Origin: Altererythrobacter sp. B11
GTDB taxonomy: Bacteria; Pseudomonadota; Alphaproteobacteria; Sphingomonadales; Sphingomonadaceae
DNA length: 64,000 nt
NCBI RefSeq assembly: GCF_003569745.1
Contig: NZ_AP018498.1
Coordinates: 1,277,001-1,341,000, forward strand
Reading direction: 5' to 3'
A program made the translations under genes and the position numbers. Below are positions 8,130-16,585 of the stretch, piece by piece. How positions within the stretch are numbered: the first letter of the stretch is position 1; each line of letters begins with the position of its first letter. The notes below the pieces were generated by a model. The model worked only from the letters and a program-made list of their open reading frames with translations. It did no database searches and was not told where the DNA came from.

Positions 8130-9380
8130 CTAGGCGACCAGCGGATAGAGCCCGCGCTTCTCCCTTACTCCCGGCGCACTTTCCTCCAGCAGAAGCGAGA
8201 GGGCGAAGGCGGCCATCGTCAACACCATCAGGAACCACATCACCGAACGCAGGCCATAGGCATCGGCCAGCGCACCGGCGAGCGTGGGGCTGAACACCCC
8301 GCCCAGCACCTCGCCGATCCCCATCACAATGCCCGTCAGCGTCGCGGTCAGCCGCGGATCGACGCTTTCCGCGGGGACCGTGGCCATGAACAGCGGGAAA
8401 ATCCCGTTCAGCGACCAGCCGAAATAGAACAGCACCGCCAACACGAACCAGCTGCCGCCCTGATAATAGAGCGCGGCCAGCGGCAGGATCATGCCCATCA
8501 GGCACACGGCGATGAAGGTGGGCTTGCGGCCGATCTGGTCCGAAATCCACGGCACCAGGAAGGCATTCACCCCGGCCGAGATACCCAGCGCCGCCATGAT
8601 CCAGCCCATTACCGCTTCATCGAAGCCGGCCAGCTGGGTGAGATAGAGCGGCATGAAGGCCCAGGTCACCACCAGGAAGGAGACCAGCAGCACAGCGATC
8701 AGCGCGCACAGCAGCACGTTGCGGTTGGCCAGTGCCCGCGTGATCGGCACCCGCTCCCGCTCCGGCTGCCCTTCGGTCTCCAGCCCCTTGGGCGGTTCGC
8801 GCAGGGTGAACCAGATCAGCGCTGCGGAGATCAGGCCCGGCACGGCGGCGAAGAAGAACCCCTCGCGCCAGCTGAAGGCGATGGCGATCGGCACGAGGAT
8901 CAAGGGGGCGGCGGTGGAGCCGAGCAGGTTGGAGCCGAGGTTCTGGCCGACGCCCATGGCCGTGCCGCGCCACTTCGGCTTCACTTCGGATACGATCATC
9001 GCATGGCTGATCGGCATCACGCCGCCTTCGGCCGCGCCCATCAGCAGCCGCGCGCCCAGCAGCAGCAGGAAGCTGCCGGCGATGCCGGACAGCATGGAGC
9101 AGAGGCAGAACAGCACGGTGGCGCCCACCACAATCGGCTTGCGCGAACCCAGCTTGTCCGACAGCGGCCCCACGGTGAGGCCGGACAGTGCCCAGGTGAG
9201 CGACAGGCCGGAGGACAGCAGGCCGATCTGCGTGTTGGTGAGCTGCATGTCCTCCTGAATGAAGGGCATCATGAAATTGGCCGCCTGCCGGTCGAAGAAC
9301 AGGATGCCGAAGTTCAGGCTCAGCAGCAGGGTGAGCCAGGTCTGGTAGCCGTCGCCGCGGCGGGTGGGCACGATGGTCAT
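8130..9380 (-). CDS. MFS transporter
   Basis: This 416-aa protein has about 12 hydrophobic segments. The MFS signature between TM2 and TM3 reads GPLSDKLGSRKP, and a second copy between TM8 and TM9 reads WISDQIGRKP. A conserved acidic residue in TM1 (FFDRQAANF) recalls the anion:cation symporter/aromatic acid:H+ symporter groups. It lies 13 nt after the VOC gene frame and 72 nt before the AraC gene. It likely carries the cluster's substrate across the inner membrane after TonB-dependent uptake. The substrate is not determined by sequence. Confidence 0.92.
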   Translation of the reverse strand: MTIVPTRRGDGYQTWLTLLLSLNFGILFFDRQAANFMMPFIQEDMQLTNTQIGLLSSGLSLTWALSGLTVGPLSDKLGSRKPIVVGATVLFCLCSMLSGIAGSFLLLLGARLLMGAAEGGVMPISHAMIVSEVKPKWRGTAMGVGQNLGSNLLGSTAAPLILVPIAIAFSWREGFFFAAVPGLISAALIWFTLREPPKGLETEGQPERERVPITRALANRNVLLCALIAVLLVSFLVVTWAFMPLYLTQLAGFDEAVMGWIMAALGISAGVNAFLVPWISDQIGRKPTFIAVCLMGMILPLAALYYQGGSWFVLAVLFYFGWSLNGIFPLFMATVPAESVDPRLTATLTGIVMGIGEVLGGVFSPTLAGALADAYGLRSVMWFLMVLTMAAFALSLLLEESAPGVREKRGLYPLVA

Positions 9381-9393
9381 CGCCGGGCCGCCC

Positions 9394-9939
9394 TTACAGG
9401 AACGACCGCACGGGATCGCTGCCGTCCCAGCCGCGCGATGCCTCCCAGAAGCGGGTGAAGGTGCCGTCCATGCCCGGCGTCACCGGCAGCAGTTCCAGAA
9501 AGCCCCAGTCCGCGCCGGTACCGTTGTCCAGATAGACCACTTCCCCACCCGTGGGCACGGCAGCGCGGAATGCCTCGTGATAGCCGCGAGCCTGATAATC
9601 GCGGCTGGCGGCGTCCACATCCGCGCAGGCGATGCCGAAATGGTGGAAGCCATAGCCGCGCCGGGCGATGGTTTCCTGATAGACGCTGGGGTGGCTGTCC
9701 AGCGGCTGGATCAGTTCGATCAGCATATGGCCGGCGAAGCCCATGGCGATGGTGATGTCGGCGCGGCTTTCCTCGCCGCGATAGGTCTGGCCCGGCACCA
9801 GGAAATGATCGAGAATGAAGAAGGGGCCGGCGCGCATGTCCGCTATCCAGCGGTCCACCGCCTCCCGCAAATCCGGCACCACGAAGGCCGTTTGTGCCAC
9901 GCCGCCCATTGGCTGGCCATAGCCGAGCACACCAGTCAT
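9394..9939 (-). CDS. VOC (glyoxalase-fold) family protein
   Basis: This 181-aa protein belongs to the vicinal-oxygen-chelate superfamily. The start is ATG 9939, since GGAGG lies 8 nt upstream inside the longer open frame. Two babbb modules are visible: the first begins with TAFVVPDLREAVDRW, the second with GYGFHHFGIACADVDAA, where HHFG supplies a typical metal-ligand His. The end carries an acidic residue in WGFLELLP. Such proteins include dioxygenases, epimerases and lyases. It is first in the minus-strand catabolic run and divergent from the aldolase-family gene, so an enzymatic role there is plausible. Confidence 0.85.
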   Translation of the reverse strand: MTGVLGYGQPMGGVAQTAFVVPDLREAVDRWIADMRAGPFFILDHFLVPGQTYRGEESRADITIAMGFAGHMLIELIQPLDSHPSVYQETIARRGYGFHHFGIACADVDAASRDYQARGYHEAFRAAVPTGGEVVYLDNGTGADWGFLELLPVTPGMDGTFTRFWEASRGWDGSDPVRSFL

Positions 9940-10055
9940 CCATTCCCTCCCGGCCGGCACTTCGCCGGTCTCGCTGCATGGCTCGCCAATCGGGGCGACA
10001 AAGTCAATCGCCGCGTGTTAGGACCGGCCAAGAACAGACGGGAAAGGAGCGCGAA
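9940..10055. promoter_or_regulatory. Divergent promoter region, VOC gene / aldolase-family gene
   Basis: This 116-nt gap separates two divergent starts and must hold both promoters. A minus-strand TTGACT (10007-10002) is present, but no good -10 box lies at the right spacing. Strong Shine-Dalgarno sequences flank both sides. Confidence 0.4.
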
Positions 10056-10811
10056 ATGGCCACGCAGCCGAGGCAGCAGGAGAGCTGCAGCGAAGCCGAA
10101 TGGACCGCGCGGCAGGAGCTTGCCGCCTGCTATCGCATCTTCGACATGATGGGCTGGTCCGAATCGATCTACAACCACATCACCCTGCGCGTGCCGGGGG
10201 AAGAAGCCTTCCTCATCAATCCCTATGGCCTGTTGTGGAGCGAGGTGACGGCTTCCAACCTCGTCAAGATCGACAGCCAGGGGAACAAGCTCTGCGCCAG
10301 CCCTTGGCCGGTGAACAAGGCCGGCTTCACCCAGCATGGCCTGTTCCACGGCGCGCTCGATTGGGCGCATGCCATTGTCCACACGCATACGCCGGATGCC
10401 ATGGCCGTATGCAGCAGTGCGGACGGGCTGACGCCGACCAATTTCTACGCCTGCTTCTTCGCGGGCAATGTGGCCTATCACGATTTCGAAGGCATCACCG
10501 TGCGCGCGGAGGAGGGGGAGCGGCTGCTGCGCAATCTGGGTGACAAGCGCGTGCTGATGCTGCGCAACCACGGGCCGGTGGTGCTGGGGGAGACGCTCTA
10601 CGAGATGTTCTTCAACTATTACATGCTCCAGCGCGCCTGCGAGATTCAGGTAAAGACCTGCGCCCTGGGCCGGCCGGTCACCGTGCCGCCGGAGGTGGTG
10701 GCGGTGCACCAGCGCGACCGTGACGAGGTGGCGCTGAAGGATTTCGGCCGCGCCGACTTTGAAGCCTGGGTGCGCAAGCTGGACCGCATGGACACGAGCT
10801 GGCGCGAGTAG
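10056..10811 (+). CDS. Class II aldolase/adducin family protein
   Basis: This 251-aa protein starts at ATG 10056, with AAGGAG 8 nt upstream. It has the class II aldolase/adducin fold features: SIYNHITLRVP near the N terminus, the zinc-binding H-x-H in AIVHTHTPDAMAV, and RNHGPVVLGET with the third histidine. Family members are Zn-dependent L-fuculose-phosphate-type aldolases, decarboxylases or non-enzymatic adducin-like proteins; this length and sequence are common for catabolic decarboxylase/aldolase genes. It is 13 nt upstream of the [2Fe-2S] gene and divergent from the VOC gene. Retro-aldol cleavage in the neighbouring pathway is an inference. Confidence 0.88.
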   Translation: MATQPRQQESCSEAEWTARQELAACYRIFDMMGWSESIYNHITLRVPGEEAFLINPYGLLWSEVTASNLVKIDSQGNKLCASPWPVNKAGFTQHGLFHGALDWAHAIVHTHTPDAMAVCSSADGLTPTNFYACFFAGNVAYHDFEGITVRAEEGERLLRNLGDKRVLMLRNHGPVVLGETLYEMFFNYYMLQRACEIQVKTCALGRPVTVPPEVVAVHQRDRDEVALKDFGRADFEAWVRKLDRMDTSWRE

Positions 10812-10824
10812 TAGGCGCAGCCCC

Positions 10825-11379
10825 ATGTCGCGCATGACGGTAAACGGCCGGCCGGTGCAGTTCGATCTGGACCCGCAGACGCCGCTGCTGTGGGCGCTGC
10901 GCGATGCCGCCAATCTCACGGGCACGAAATATGGCTGCGGGGTGGGGGATTGCGGGGCCTGCATGGTGCTGGTGGATGGCGCGGCGCTGCGCAGCTGCCT
11001 GATCACCATTGCCGAGGCGGAGGGGCGCTATGTCACCACGATCGAAGGGCTTTCGCACGATCGCTCGCACCCCGTGCAGCAGGCGCTGGTGGCAGAGCAG
11101 GCGATCCAGTGCGGATTCTGCACCCCCGGAATAGCCATTGCAGCGGCCGCGCTTCTGGCACGCAACGCCAACCCAAGCGAAGAAGAAATATATGGGGCTG
11201 TTCCGAACCTGTGCCGCTGCGGAGTCTATCCGCGGCTGGTCACCGCGATCCAGCGCGCCGGACGCGTGGCGCGTCGGGCGGAACAGATCAGCGCCGCCCC
11301 GGCACCCGGGATCGATGCGCGCGATGCCGCCGCCGCCGTGCCGGCGATGCGCGCGCCTGAGCAAGGAGGACAGGAATGA
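10825..11379 (+). CDS. [2Fe-2S] subunit of a xanthine-oxidase-family dehydrogenase, orphan
   Basis: This 184-aa protein carries both clusters of the CoxS/IorA type. The plant-ferredoxin cluster is YGCGVGDCGACMVL plus a later Cys in LRSC. The second cluster is QCGFCTPG plus NLCRCGVYPR. Such subunits shuttle electrons from a molybdopterin catalytic subunit, yet no such gene lies nearby. After about residue 145 there is an Ala-rich tail not typical of the family. ATG 10825 is chosen; ATG 10834 is an alternative. The last codons overlap the arsC start (ATGA). Confidence 0.88.
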   Translation: MSRMTVNGRPVQFDLDPQTPLLWALRDAANLTGTKYGCGVGDCGACMVLVDGAALRSCLITIAEAEGRYVTTIEGLSHDRSHPVQQALVAEQAIQCGFCTPGIAIAAAALLARNANPSEEEIYGAVPNLCRCGVYPRLVTAIQRAGRVARRAEQISAAPAPGIDARDAAAAVPAMRAPEQGGQE

Positions 11380-11720
11380 AGGCCACCATCTGGCACAACC
11401 CCAAATGCGGCACCTCGCGCAAGACGCTGGCGCTGCTGGAGGAGCGGCCCGGCGTGGAGCTGGCGGTGATCGAATATCTCAAGAACCCGCCCTCGGCCGA
11501 AAAGCTGGCGCAGCTCTATCGCGATGCCGGGATGAGCCCGCGCGACGGGCTGCGGCTGCGTGGGACGGATGCGGAGGAGCGCGGCCTGCCGGATGCATCG
11601 GATGCGGACATCCTCGCCGCCATGGCAGCCGAACCGATCCTGATCGAACGGCCGCTGGTCGAAACCGAACGGGGCGTGCGCCTGTGCCGGCCGATGGAGC
11701 GGGTCGAGGAAATCCTGTGA
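11376..11720 (+). CDS. arsC: Arsenate reductase family protein (ArsC/Spx-like)
   Basis: This 114-aa thioredoxin-fold protein matches glutaredoxin-linked ArsC in length. The active-site Cys lies in NPKCGTSRKT near residue 12. The conserved LIERPLVETERGVRLCRP segment holds the oxyanion-binding arginines. It would reduce arsenate to arsenite, but this family is widespread in cells lacking an ars operon and often has no proven arsenic role. Here no arsB/acr3 or arsR is present. It overlaps the [2Fe-2S] gene by 4 nt, so translation is likely coupled. Confidence 0.85.
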   Translation: MKATIWHNPKCGTSRKTLALLEERPGVELAVIEYLKNPPSAEKLAQLYRDAGMSPRDGLRLRGTDAEERGLPDASDADILAAMAAEPILIERPLVETERGVRLCRPMERVEEIL

Positions 11721-11847
11721 AGCGGGCGGAACAAACGCTGTAGTGAAACCGTCACGCTTGCATTGGTCCATCATATTTGCCAGTCGAATTCCATTCCAGG
11801 CGCGCCGCGGCGTGCCCTGCGCAACAAAGGGGGGCGCGTCTTTTTTC

Positions 11848-12471
11848 ATGAATGGCAGTGAGTTGGCCGAAGGCCGTCGTTCGGGTCTGGTGGAACGCAT
11901 TTCGCGGGCGCTCGGCCCGGCGGGTGTGTTCTTTCGTGGTTTTATCGAGCATCCGCGGATGGTGGGGGCGATCCTGCCCTCCTCGCGTGCCGTGATCGAC
12001 GCCATGCTGGCGCCGGTGGACTGGCAGAACTGCAAGCTGTTCGTGGAATATGGCCCCGGCATCGGCACCTTCTGCCGCCCGGTGCTCGATCGCCTGCCCC
12101 GCGACGGGGAGCTGGTGGTGATCGACACCAACCCGCTCTATATCGACTATCTGCAGAAGACGATCCGCGACAGCCGCTTCCACGCGGTGCTCGGCTCGGC
12201 CGCGGATGTGGAACAGATCATCCGCTCGCTCGGCCATGAGCAGGCGGATTTCGTGCTGTCCGGCCTGCCGTTCTCCACCCTGCCCGAAGGCGTGGGGCCG
12301 GCCATCGCCGCCGCCACCCAGCGCATCGTGCGCAAGGGCGGCGCCTTCCTGACCTATCAATACAGCACCGTCGCCCGCGAATTGACCGGCCGCCATTTCC
12401 CGCGGCTGGAAAAGGGCATGGTGTGGCGCAATTTCCCGCCCTGCTTCCTCGGCTGGGCCTGGCAGGACTAA
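11848..12471 (+). CDS. Class I SAM methyltransferase, phospholipid N-methyltransferase-like
   Basis: This 207-aa protein starts at ATG 11848; the frame is open further upstream but lacks a good start. The segment FFRGFIEHPRMVGAILPSSR and the SAM-binding EYGPGIGTF motif are typical of PmtA-like proteins and related rRNA-dimethylase-like enzymes. DTNPLYIDYL supplies the acidic ribose ligand, and FVLSGLPFSTLP is the motif IV analogue. PmtA makes phosphatidylcholine precursors by methylating phosphatidylethanolamine at the membrane; the exact substrate here is inferred. The Shine-Dalgarno sequence is weak (G-tract 14 nt upstream). It converges on the next gene. Confidence 0.78.
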   Translation: MNGSELAEGRRSGLVERISRALGPAGVFFRGFIEHPRMVGAILPSSRAVIDAMLAPVDWQNCKLFVEYGPGIGTFCRPVLDRLPRDGELVVIDTNPLYIDYLQKTIRDSRFHAVLGSAADVEQIIRSLGHEQADFVLSGLPFSTLPEGVGPAIAAATQRIVRKGGAFLTYQYSTVARELTGRHFPRLEKGMVWRNFPPCFLGWAWQD

Positions 12472-12523
12472 GCGGCTGGGCCAAGGGGCAGCACCGGCAC
12501 CGGCGCAGCCCCGCAGGCCGGGC

Positions 12524-13342
12524 CTATTCGAAGGTCCGGCTCAGCGCCCCGGCGGAGGGGCCGGCAAGCTGGCGATGCACGGCCGCCAGCACGGCGAGCA
12601 TGACGACCGACACGACGGCAGAGACAAAGCCGGAGAAGACCGCGTTCACCATCTTGAACACCTCCGGCCCGGCCACCAGCAACAGCGCGCCGACGACCAG
12701 GCCGAGCACCATCGAGATCACGAAATACGCGATCACGATCAGCAGGTAGAACAGGAACAGCCGGAAGCTGTTGCCCTTGGTGAGCTGCCAGCTGCGCGCC
12801 AGAACCTTCGCCGGATTGCGGATCTTCTCGATCGCCAGCGCCGGCGAAGCGAGCGAGATCTTCACCAGCACATAGATCAGCGCCACGAACAGGATCAGCA
12901 TGACCAGGCCCACGGTGGCCGTGCTGCCTGTGACGGACGCCGCTGCCAGCGCCAGTCCGCCGATCAGGCCCGCGCCGATCGAGAACAGCAGATAGGTGCC
13001 GATCGCCGGCAGCAGGGCGGTGAGCCCGTCACGCAGCGCCTCCCCCACGGTGGGCTTGCTGTCATCGCGCAGCAGGCTGAGCAGGCTGAGATAGCCGACG
13101 ATCTGGAACAGCAGCACGAGCATGAACAGCCAGCCGTAGCTGGCATAGACCGTCATCATTTGGTTCCACATCAGCTCGGGGTCTTCCACCTCGGACATCA
13201 TCAGCTGCATGTCCGGCATGACCAGCCCCAGCACCACGGTGGGCAGGAAGAAGAATATGCCCGCCACGATCAGCAGCACTTCGCGGTTGCCGCGGATCAT
13301 CGCGGTCGCTTCGCGCCATGCCTCGCTCATGTCGAACTTCAT
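12524..13342 (-). CDS. Multi-pass membrane protein, GDPD-membrane-domain-like
   Basis: This 272-aa protein starts at ATG 13342 with GGGAGACGG just upstream; the open frame extends much further 5' but overlaps lipB and is not coding there. About six hydrophobic segments follow an amphipathic N terminus (SEAWREATAMIRGN). The pattern, with long loops and LARSWQLTKGNSFRLFLFYL near the last TM pair, resembles the membrane domain found in glycerophosphoryl diester phosphodiesterase-associated proteins. No catalytic residues are recognisable. It is divergent from lipB with 63 nt between starts. Function unknown. Confidence 0.75.
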   Translation of the reverse strand: MKFDMSEAWREATAMIRGNREVLLIVAGIFFFLPTVVLGLVMPDMQLMMSEVEDPELMWNQMMTVYASYGWLFMLVLLFQIVGYLSLLSLLRDDSKPTVGEALRDGLTALLPAIGTYLLFSIGAGLIGGLALAAASVTGSTATVGLVMLILFVALIYVLVKISLASPALAIEKIRNPAKVLARSWQLTKGNSFRLFLFYLLIVIAYFVISMVLGLVVGALLLVAGPEVFKMVNAVFSGFVSAVVSVVMLAVLAAVHRQLAGPSAGALSRTFE

Positions 13343-13405
13343 CTTCCGTCTCCCGTGCATTGGACGGCTTGATAACCGCGTTTGGAAGGCCCACGCAATT
13401 CCACA

Positions 13406-14074
13406 ATGAACCGGACGCACAATGATATCCTGAGCGAGGTCGAATGGCGGCGCAGTGCAGCGCCCGTTCCATACCTCGCCGCACTGGCGGAGCAGGAGGC
13501 GCGCAACCGTGCCATCGCCGCGGGCGAGGCCGAGGAGCTGATCTGGCTGCTGGAGCATCCGCCGGTCTATACCGCCGGCACCAGCGCCGCCCCGGCCGAC
13601 CTGATCGATCCCCGCTTCGAAGTGGTGGAGACGGGGCGGGGCGGGCGCTACACCTATCACGGGCCGGGGCAGCGCGTGGGCTATGTGCTGCTGGACCTTG
13701 CGCGACGGGGGCGCGATGTCCGCCGCTTCGTCCACGGGCTGGAGACATGGGTGATCGCCACGCTCGCCGATTTCGGCGTGGAGGCATGGGCGGTGCCCGA
13801 TCGGATCGGCATTTGGACGCGCGATGTGGATGGCAGCGAGGCGAAGATCGGCGCCATCGGCGTGCGCGTGCGCCGTTGGGTGACGATGCATGGCTTCGCG
13901 CTCAATCGCGACCCCGATCTCAGCCATTTCACCGGCATCGTGCCCTGCGGCATTGCCGATTACGGCGTCACCAGTCTTGCCCGGCTGGGCATATCGGTTG
14001 CGCCGGAGGAGCTGGATGAGGCATTGCGCGCGCATGCCGCCGATTTCCTGGCCGCGCTGACCGCTTCGGAGTGA
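13406..14074 (+). CDS. lipB: Lipoyl(octanoyl) transferase LipB
   Basis: This 222-aa enzyme transfers octanoate from acyl carrier protein to lipoyl domains of 2-oxoacid dehydrogenases. LipB motifs are all present: [40 protein letters not shown] with the catalytic Lys, and GIVPCGI with the acyl-accepting Cys. ATG 13406 is preferred to the longer frame from 13382, because LipB proteins begin close to the first strand. Its last codon overlaps a possible GTG of the following lipoprotein gene. lipA is not in the window. Confidence 0.96.
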   Translation: MNRTHNDILSEVEWRRSAAPVPYLAALAEQEARNRAIAAGEAEELIWLLEHPPVYTAGTSAAPADLIDPRFEVVETGRGGRYTYHGPGQRVGYVLLDLARRGRDVRRFVHGLETWVIATLADFGVEAWAVPDRIGIWTRDVDGSEAKIGAIGVRVRRWVTMHGFALNRDPDLSHFTGIVPCGIADYGVTSLARLGISVAPEELDEALRAHAADFLAALTASE

Positions 14075-14079
14075 ACCAC

Positions 14080-14418
14080 GTGTCGTTGAAACTGCCGAAC
14101 CCCGCCGTGTTGCTGGCCCTGCTGCCGCCCCTGCTGCCCCTGGCCCTGCTGGCCGCCTGTGGCGACAAATCCGCCCCCGAGCAGGGCGAGGGCGCCGCGT
14201 CCGGCAAGGTGCTGGACGGCACGATCAGCGACGGGATGATCCCGCTCGATGAAGTGACATCCCACCCGCCGCTGCTGGCGCCGGAGCCGACCGGAGGGGC
14301 CGCTACCCCCGCCGCCGATGCGAGTGACGCGGCGAGCGAGGCCGAAGCCGCCGAAGCTGCGCCGGACGGAGCGGCGACGCCGGCAGCCAGCGCCACGCCC
14401 GCCCCCGCGCAGCCCTAG
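14080..14418 (+). CDS. Small putative lipoprotein
   Basis: The product has about 112 aa if GTG 14080 is used (GGAG 8 nt upstream); GTG 14071, overlapping the lipB stop, is an alternative. A hydrophobic leucine-rich segment ends in LLAAC, a good lipobox, so a lipid-anchored exported protein is likely. The mature part is Ala/Pro/Glu-rich and probably disordered, with a short conserved-looking core (KVLDGTISDGMIPLDEV). Similar short lipoproteins follow lipB in related bacteria, but no function is known to me. Codon use matches the neighbours. Confidence 0.7.
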   Translation: MSLKLPNPAVLLALLPPLLPLALLAACGDKSAPEQGEGAASGKVLDGTISDGMIPLDEVTSHPPLLAPEPTGGAATPAADASDAASEAEAAEAAPDGAATPAASATPAPAQP

Positions 14419-14488
14419 GCTCGCGCCCTAAGGCCGTAGACTCATAAAAGCGGCCCGTCGGGTTCCGACCCCATTGCGGCCGGTGCCT

Positions 14489-14603
14489 CTCTCCCCTTCA
14501 GGGGAGAGATACGCAGGCTTGGCGCGGAGCGCCTAGCCGGAGTTGAGAGGGGCATGGGCAGTCCCTCCCCCTCTCCCAACCCTCTCCCCTGAAGGGGAGA
14601 GGG
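14489..14603. repeat. Paired REP-like palindromes between convergent genes
   Basis: Two near-identical hairpins occur here. CTCTCCCC-TTCA-GGGGAGAG spans 14489-14508. CCCTCTCCCC-TGAA-GGGGAGAGGG spans 14580-14603. They face each other as inverted copies, with GGCGCGGAGCGCC between them. The unit lies between the lipoprotein gene and the convergent lyase gene, a typical place for REP/BIME-like elements, and may terminate transcription from both sides. The rest of the 14419-14675 gap shows no gene. Confidence 0.75.
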
Positions 14604-14675
14604 CTATGACCGCACTCCACCCGATCTCGGTCGTTCAGCCCTTGCGCTGAAAGCGATTGTTTATGGGTTCACGGC

Positions 14676-15560
14676 CTAGCCGAGCCGGGCGAGCAGGCGC
14701 CGCGCCTGTTCGAGATGCGGCTGGTCGATCATCCGCCCGTCCAGCTGCAGCGCGCCCGCGCCGGGGGAGGCGGAGAAGGCCTGCACGATGCGCCGCGCTT
14801 CGGTGATTTCCGCTTCGCCCGGGGTGAAGGCGGCGTTGATCACCGGCACCTGATCGGGATGGATGGCCAGCATGCCGCCGAAGCCATCGGCGTAGGAATC
14901 CCGCGCCACGCGGGCGAGCCCCTCCAGATCGCGGAAATCGGCATGGAGCGTATCCACCGCCAGCACGCCGCGCGCATGGGCTGCCAGCAACACGGTGGCA
15001 CGGACCATGCGGAAGGCATCGGTCCAGCAGCCATCCGGATCCCGCTTGCGCGCCGCGCCGATGGCGGCGGACAGATCCTCCGCCCCCCAGGTCAGCCCCG
15101 CCAGCCGCGGCAGCTCGGCCGTGGCATAGGCGGCGATACCCAGCGCGGCGGCGGGCGTTTCGCTGACCAGCGGCAGGATGGCGGTGCTGCCCTGCGGCAG
15201 GCCGTTGCGCTGTTCCGCCTGCAGCAATTCCCCGGCGAGCATGCGCAGCTGGTCCGGTCCGGCGGCCTTGGGCACCATGATGCCTTGCGGCGCGGCCGGC
15301 ATCACCGCGGCCACATCATCCCGCCACAGCGGCGTGTCCAGCGCATTGATGCGCACCCAGCGGGCGAAGCCGGCGCCGGCCAGCACCTGCTGCCCATGCG
15401 CCTTCAGCCAGTCATGCGTCAGCAGCCGGGCCTGCGCCTTGGCGGGCGGGGCCACCGCATCCTCCAGGTCCAGGATCACCACATCGGCGCCGCAGCTTGC
15501 CACTTTGGCCAGCTTGCGTTCGCTGTCGCCGGGCACGAACAGCCAGGATCGCATCGCCAT
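14676..15560 (-). CDS. HpcH/HpaI (CitE-type) CoA-ester lyase
   Basis: This ~294-aa TIM-barrel protein belongs to the CitE-like group, which includes malyl-CoA/citramalyl-CoA lyases and thioesterases. RSWLFVPGDSERKLAK at the N terminus, VILDLEDAVAP (the metal-binding acidic pair), WVRINALDT, and WGAEDLSAAIGA with its Glu-Asp are family hallmarks. ATG 15560 is 9 nt after AGAAGG; GTG 15569 and ATG 15554 are alternatives. It stands alone, divergent from the EamA transporter gene. It probably acts on a C4-C5 hydroxyacyl-CoA, but which one cannot be said. Confidence 0.88.
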   Translation of the reverse strand: MAMRSWLFVPGDSERKLAKVASCGADVVILDLEDAVAPPAKAQARLLTHDWLKAHGQQVLAGAGFARWVRINALDTPLWRDDVAAVMPAAPQGIMVPKAAGPDQLRMLAGELLQAEQRNGLPQGSTAILPLVSETPAAALGIAAYATAELPRLAGLTWGAEDLSAAIGAARKRDPDGCWTDAFRMVRATVLLAAHARGVLAVDTLHADFRDLEGLARVARDSYADGFGGMLAIHPDQVPVINAAFTPGEAEITEARRIVQAFSASPGAGALQLDGRMIDQPHLEQARRLLARLG

Positions 15561-15640
15561 TGCCTTCACCTTCTTCCCGAAATCATCACGCGTTGCAGAT
15601 TGCTATAGCCACACGGGCCGGCGAAGCTAGAGACGGGCCG

Positions 15641-16585
15641 ATGAGCGCCCCCGCCGCATCGCCGCAATCGCCGCCGCCATCCTCCGCCGCGCGCTTCCTG
15701 CCGCTGGCGGCGCTGGTGGCCGGCAATGCCGCGCTGGCGCTGGGCCCATGGTTCGTGCGGCTGGCGGATAGCGGGCCGGTTTCCGCCGGGTTCTGGCGCA
15801 TTGCGCTGGCCCTGCCGGTGCTGGCGCTGCTCGCCCGCGCGAACAGCCAACCGCTGACAGGCATTCCGCGCCGGGTGATGCTGGCCGCGCTGCTGGGGGG
15901 CGTGTTCTTCGGGCTGGACATCGCCGTCTGGCATGTCGGCATCGGCATGACGCGCATGGCCAATGCGGTGCTGTTCGGCAATTCGGGCAGTGTGATCCTG
16001 ATGATCTGGGGCTTCATCGTCCTGCATCGCCTGCCGCGCGGGCCGGAAGCGCTGGCGGTATTCGCGGCCATCGCGGGGTCGGCCATCCTGCTCGGCCGAT
16101 CGTTCGACATTTCGGCGCGCACGCTGATCGGCGATCTGTTCTGCCTGCTGGCCGGGGCCTTCTATGCCGGATATCTGATCCTGCTGCAGGACGCACGGCG
16201 CACGCTGGGCGGGTGGAACCTGCTTACATGGTCCTGCATCGGCAGTGCGCCGGTATTGCTGATTATCGCCGTGCTGCTGGGCGAGCCGGTGTGGCCGCAT
16301 GACTGGACGCCGCTGGTGGGGCTGGCGATTTCCAGCCAGCTGCTGGGGCAGGGGCTGCTGGTCTATGCCCTGCGCCATTTCCCGCCGCTGGTGATCGGCG
16401 TGGGCCTGCTGACCCAGCCTGCCGTAGGGGCGCTGGCCGGCTGGTTTGCCTTTAGGGAAGCGCTTTCGCCGCTCGATCTGCTGGGCATCGGGCTGGTGGC
16501 GGCGGCGCTGGTGATTGCGCGGGTGGCGCGGCGCGGGCCGGTGGCCGCGCCGGCCGAGGGCGTCGCCGGCGCGCCGAGGCCCTAG
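15641..16585 (+). CDS. EamA/DMT-family transporter
   Basis: This 314-aa inner-membrane protein has ten predicted TM segments in two EamA repeats, the second starting near FCLLAGAFYAGYLILLQ. Conserved features are WHVGIGMTRMANAVLFGN in the first repeat and VGVGLLTQPAVGALAGWFAF in the last third. EamA proteins export amino acids, nucleosides or other metabolites; the substrate is unknown. The start lies 80 nt from the divergent lyase gene. Its stop codon overlaps that of the convergent DUF2254 gene by 4 nt (CTAG). Confidence 0.88.
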   Translation: MSAPAASPQSPPPSSAARFLPLAALVAGNAALALGPWFVRLADSGPVSAGFWRIALALPVLALLARANSQPLTGIPRRVMLAALLGGVFFGLDIAVWHVGIGMTRMANAVLFGNSGSVILMIWGFIVLHRLPRGPEALAVFAAIAGSAILLGRSFDISARTLIGDLFCLLAGAFYAGYLILLQDARRTLGGWNLLTWSCIGSAPVLLIIAVLLGEPVWPHDWTPLVGLAISSQLLGQGLLVYALRHFPPLVIGVGLLTQPAVGALAGWFAFREALSPLDLLGIGLVAAALVIARVARRGPVAAPAEGVAGAPRP

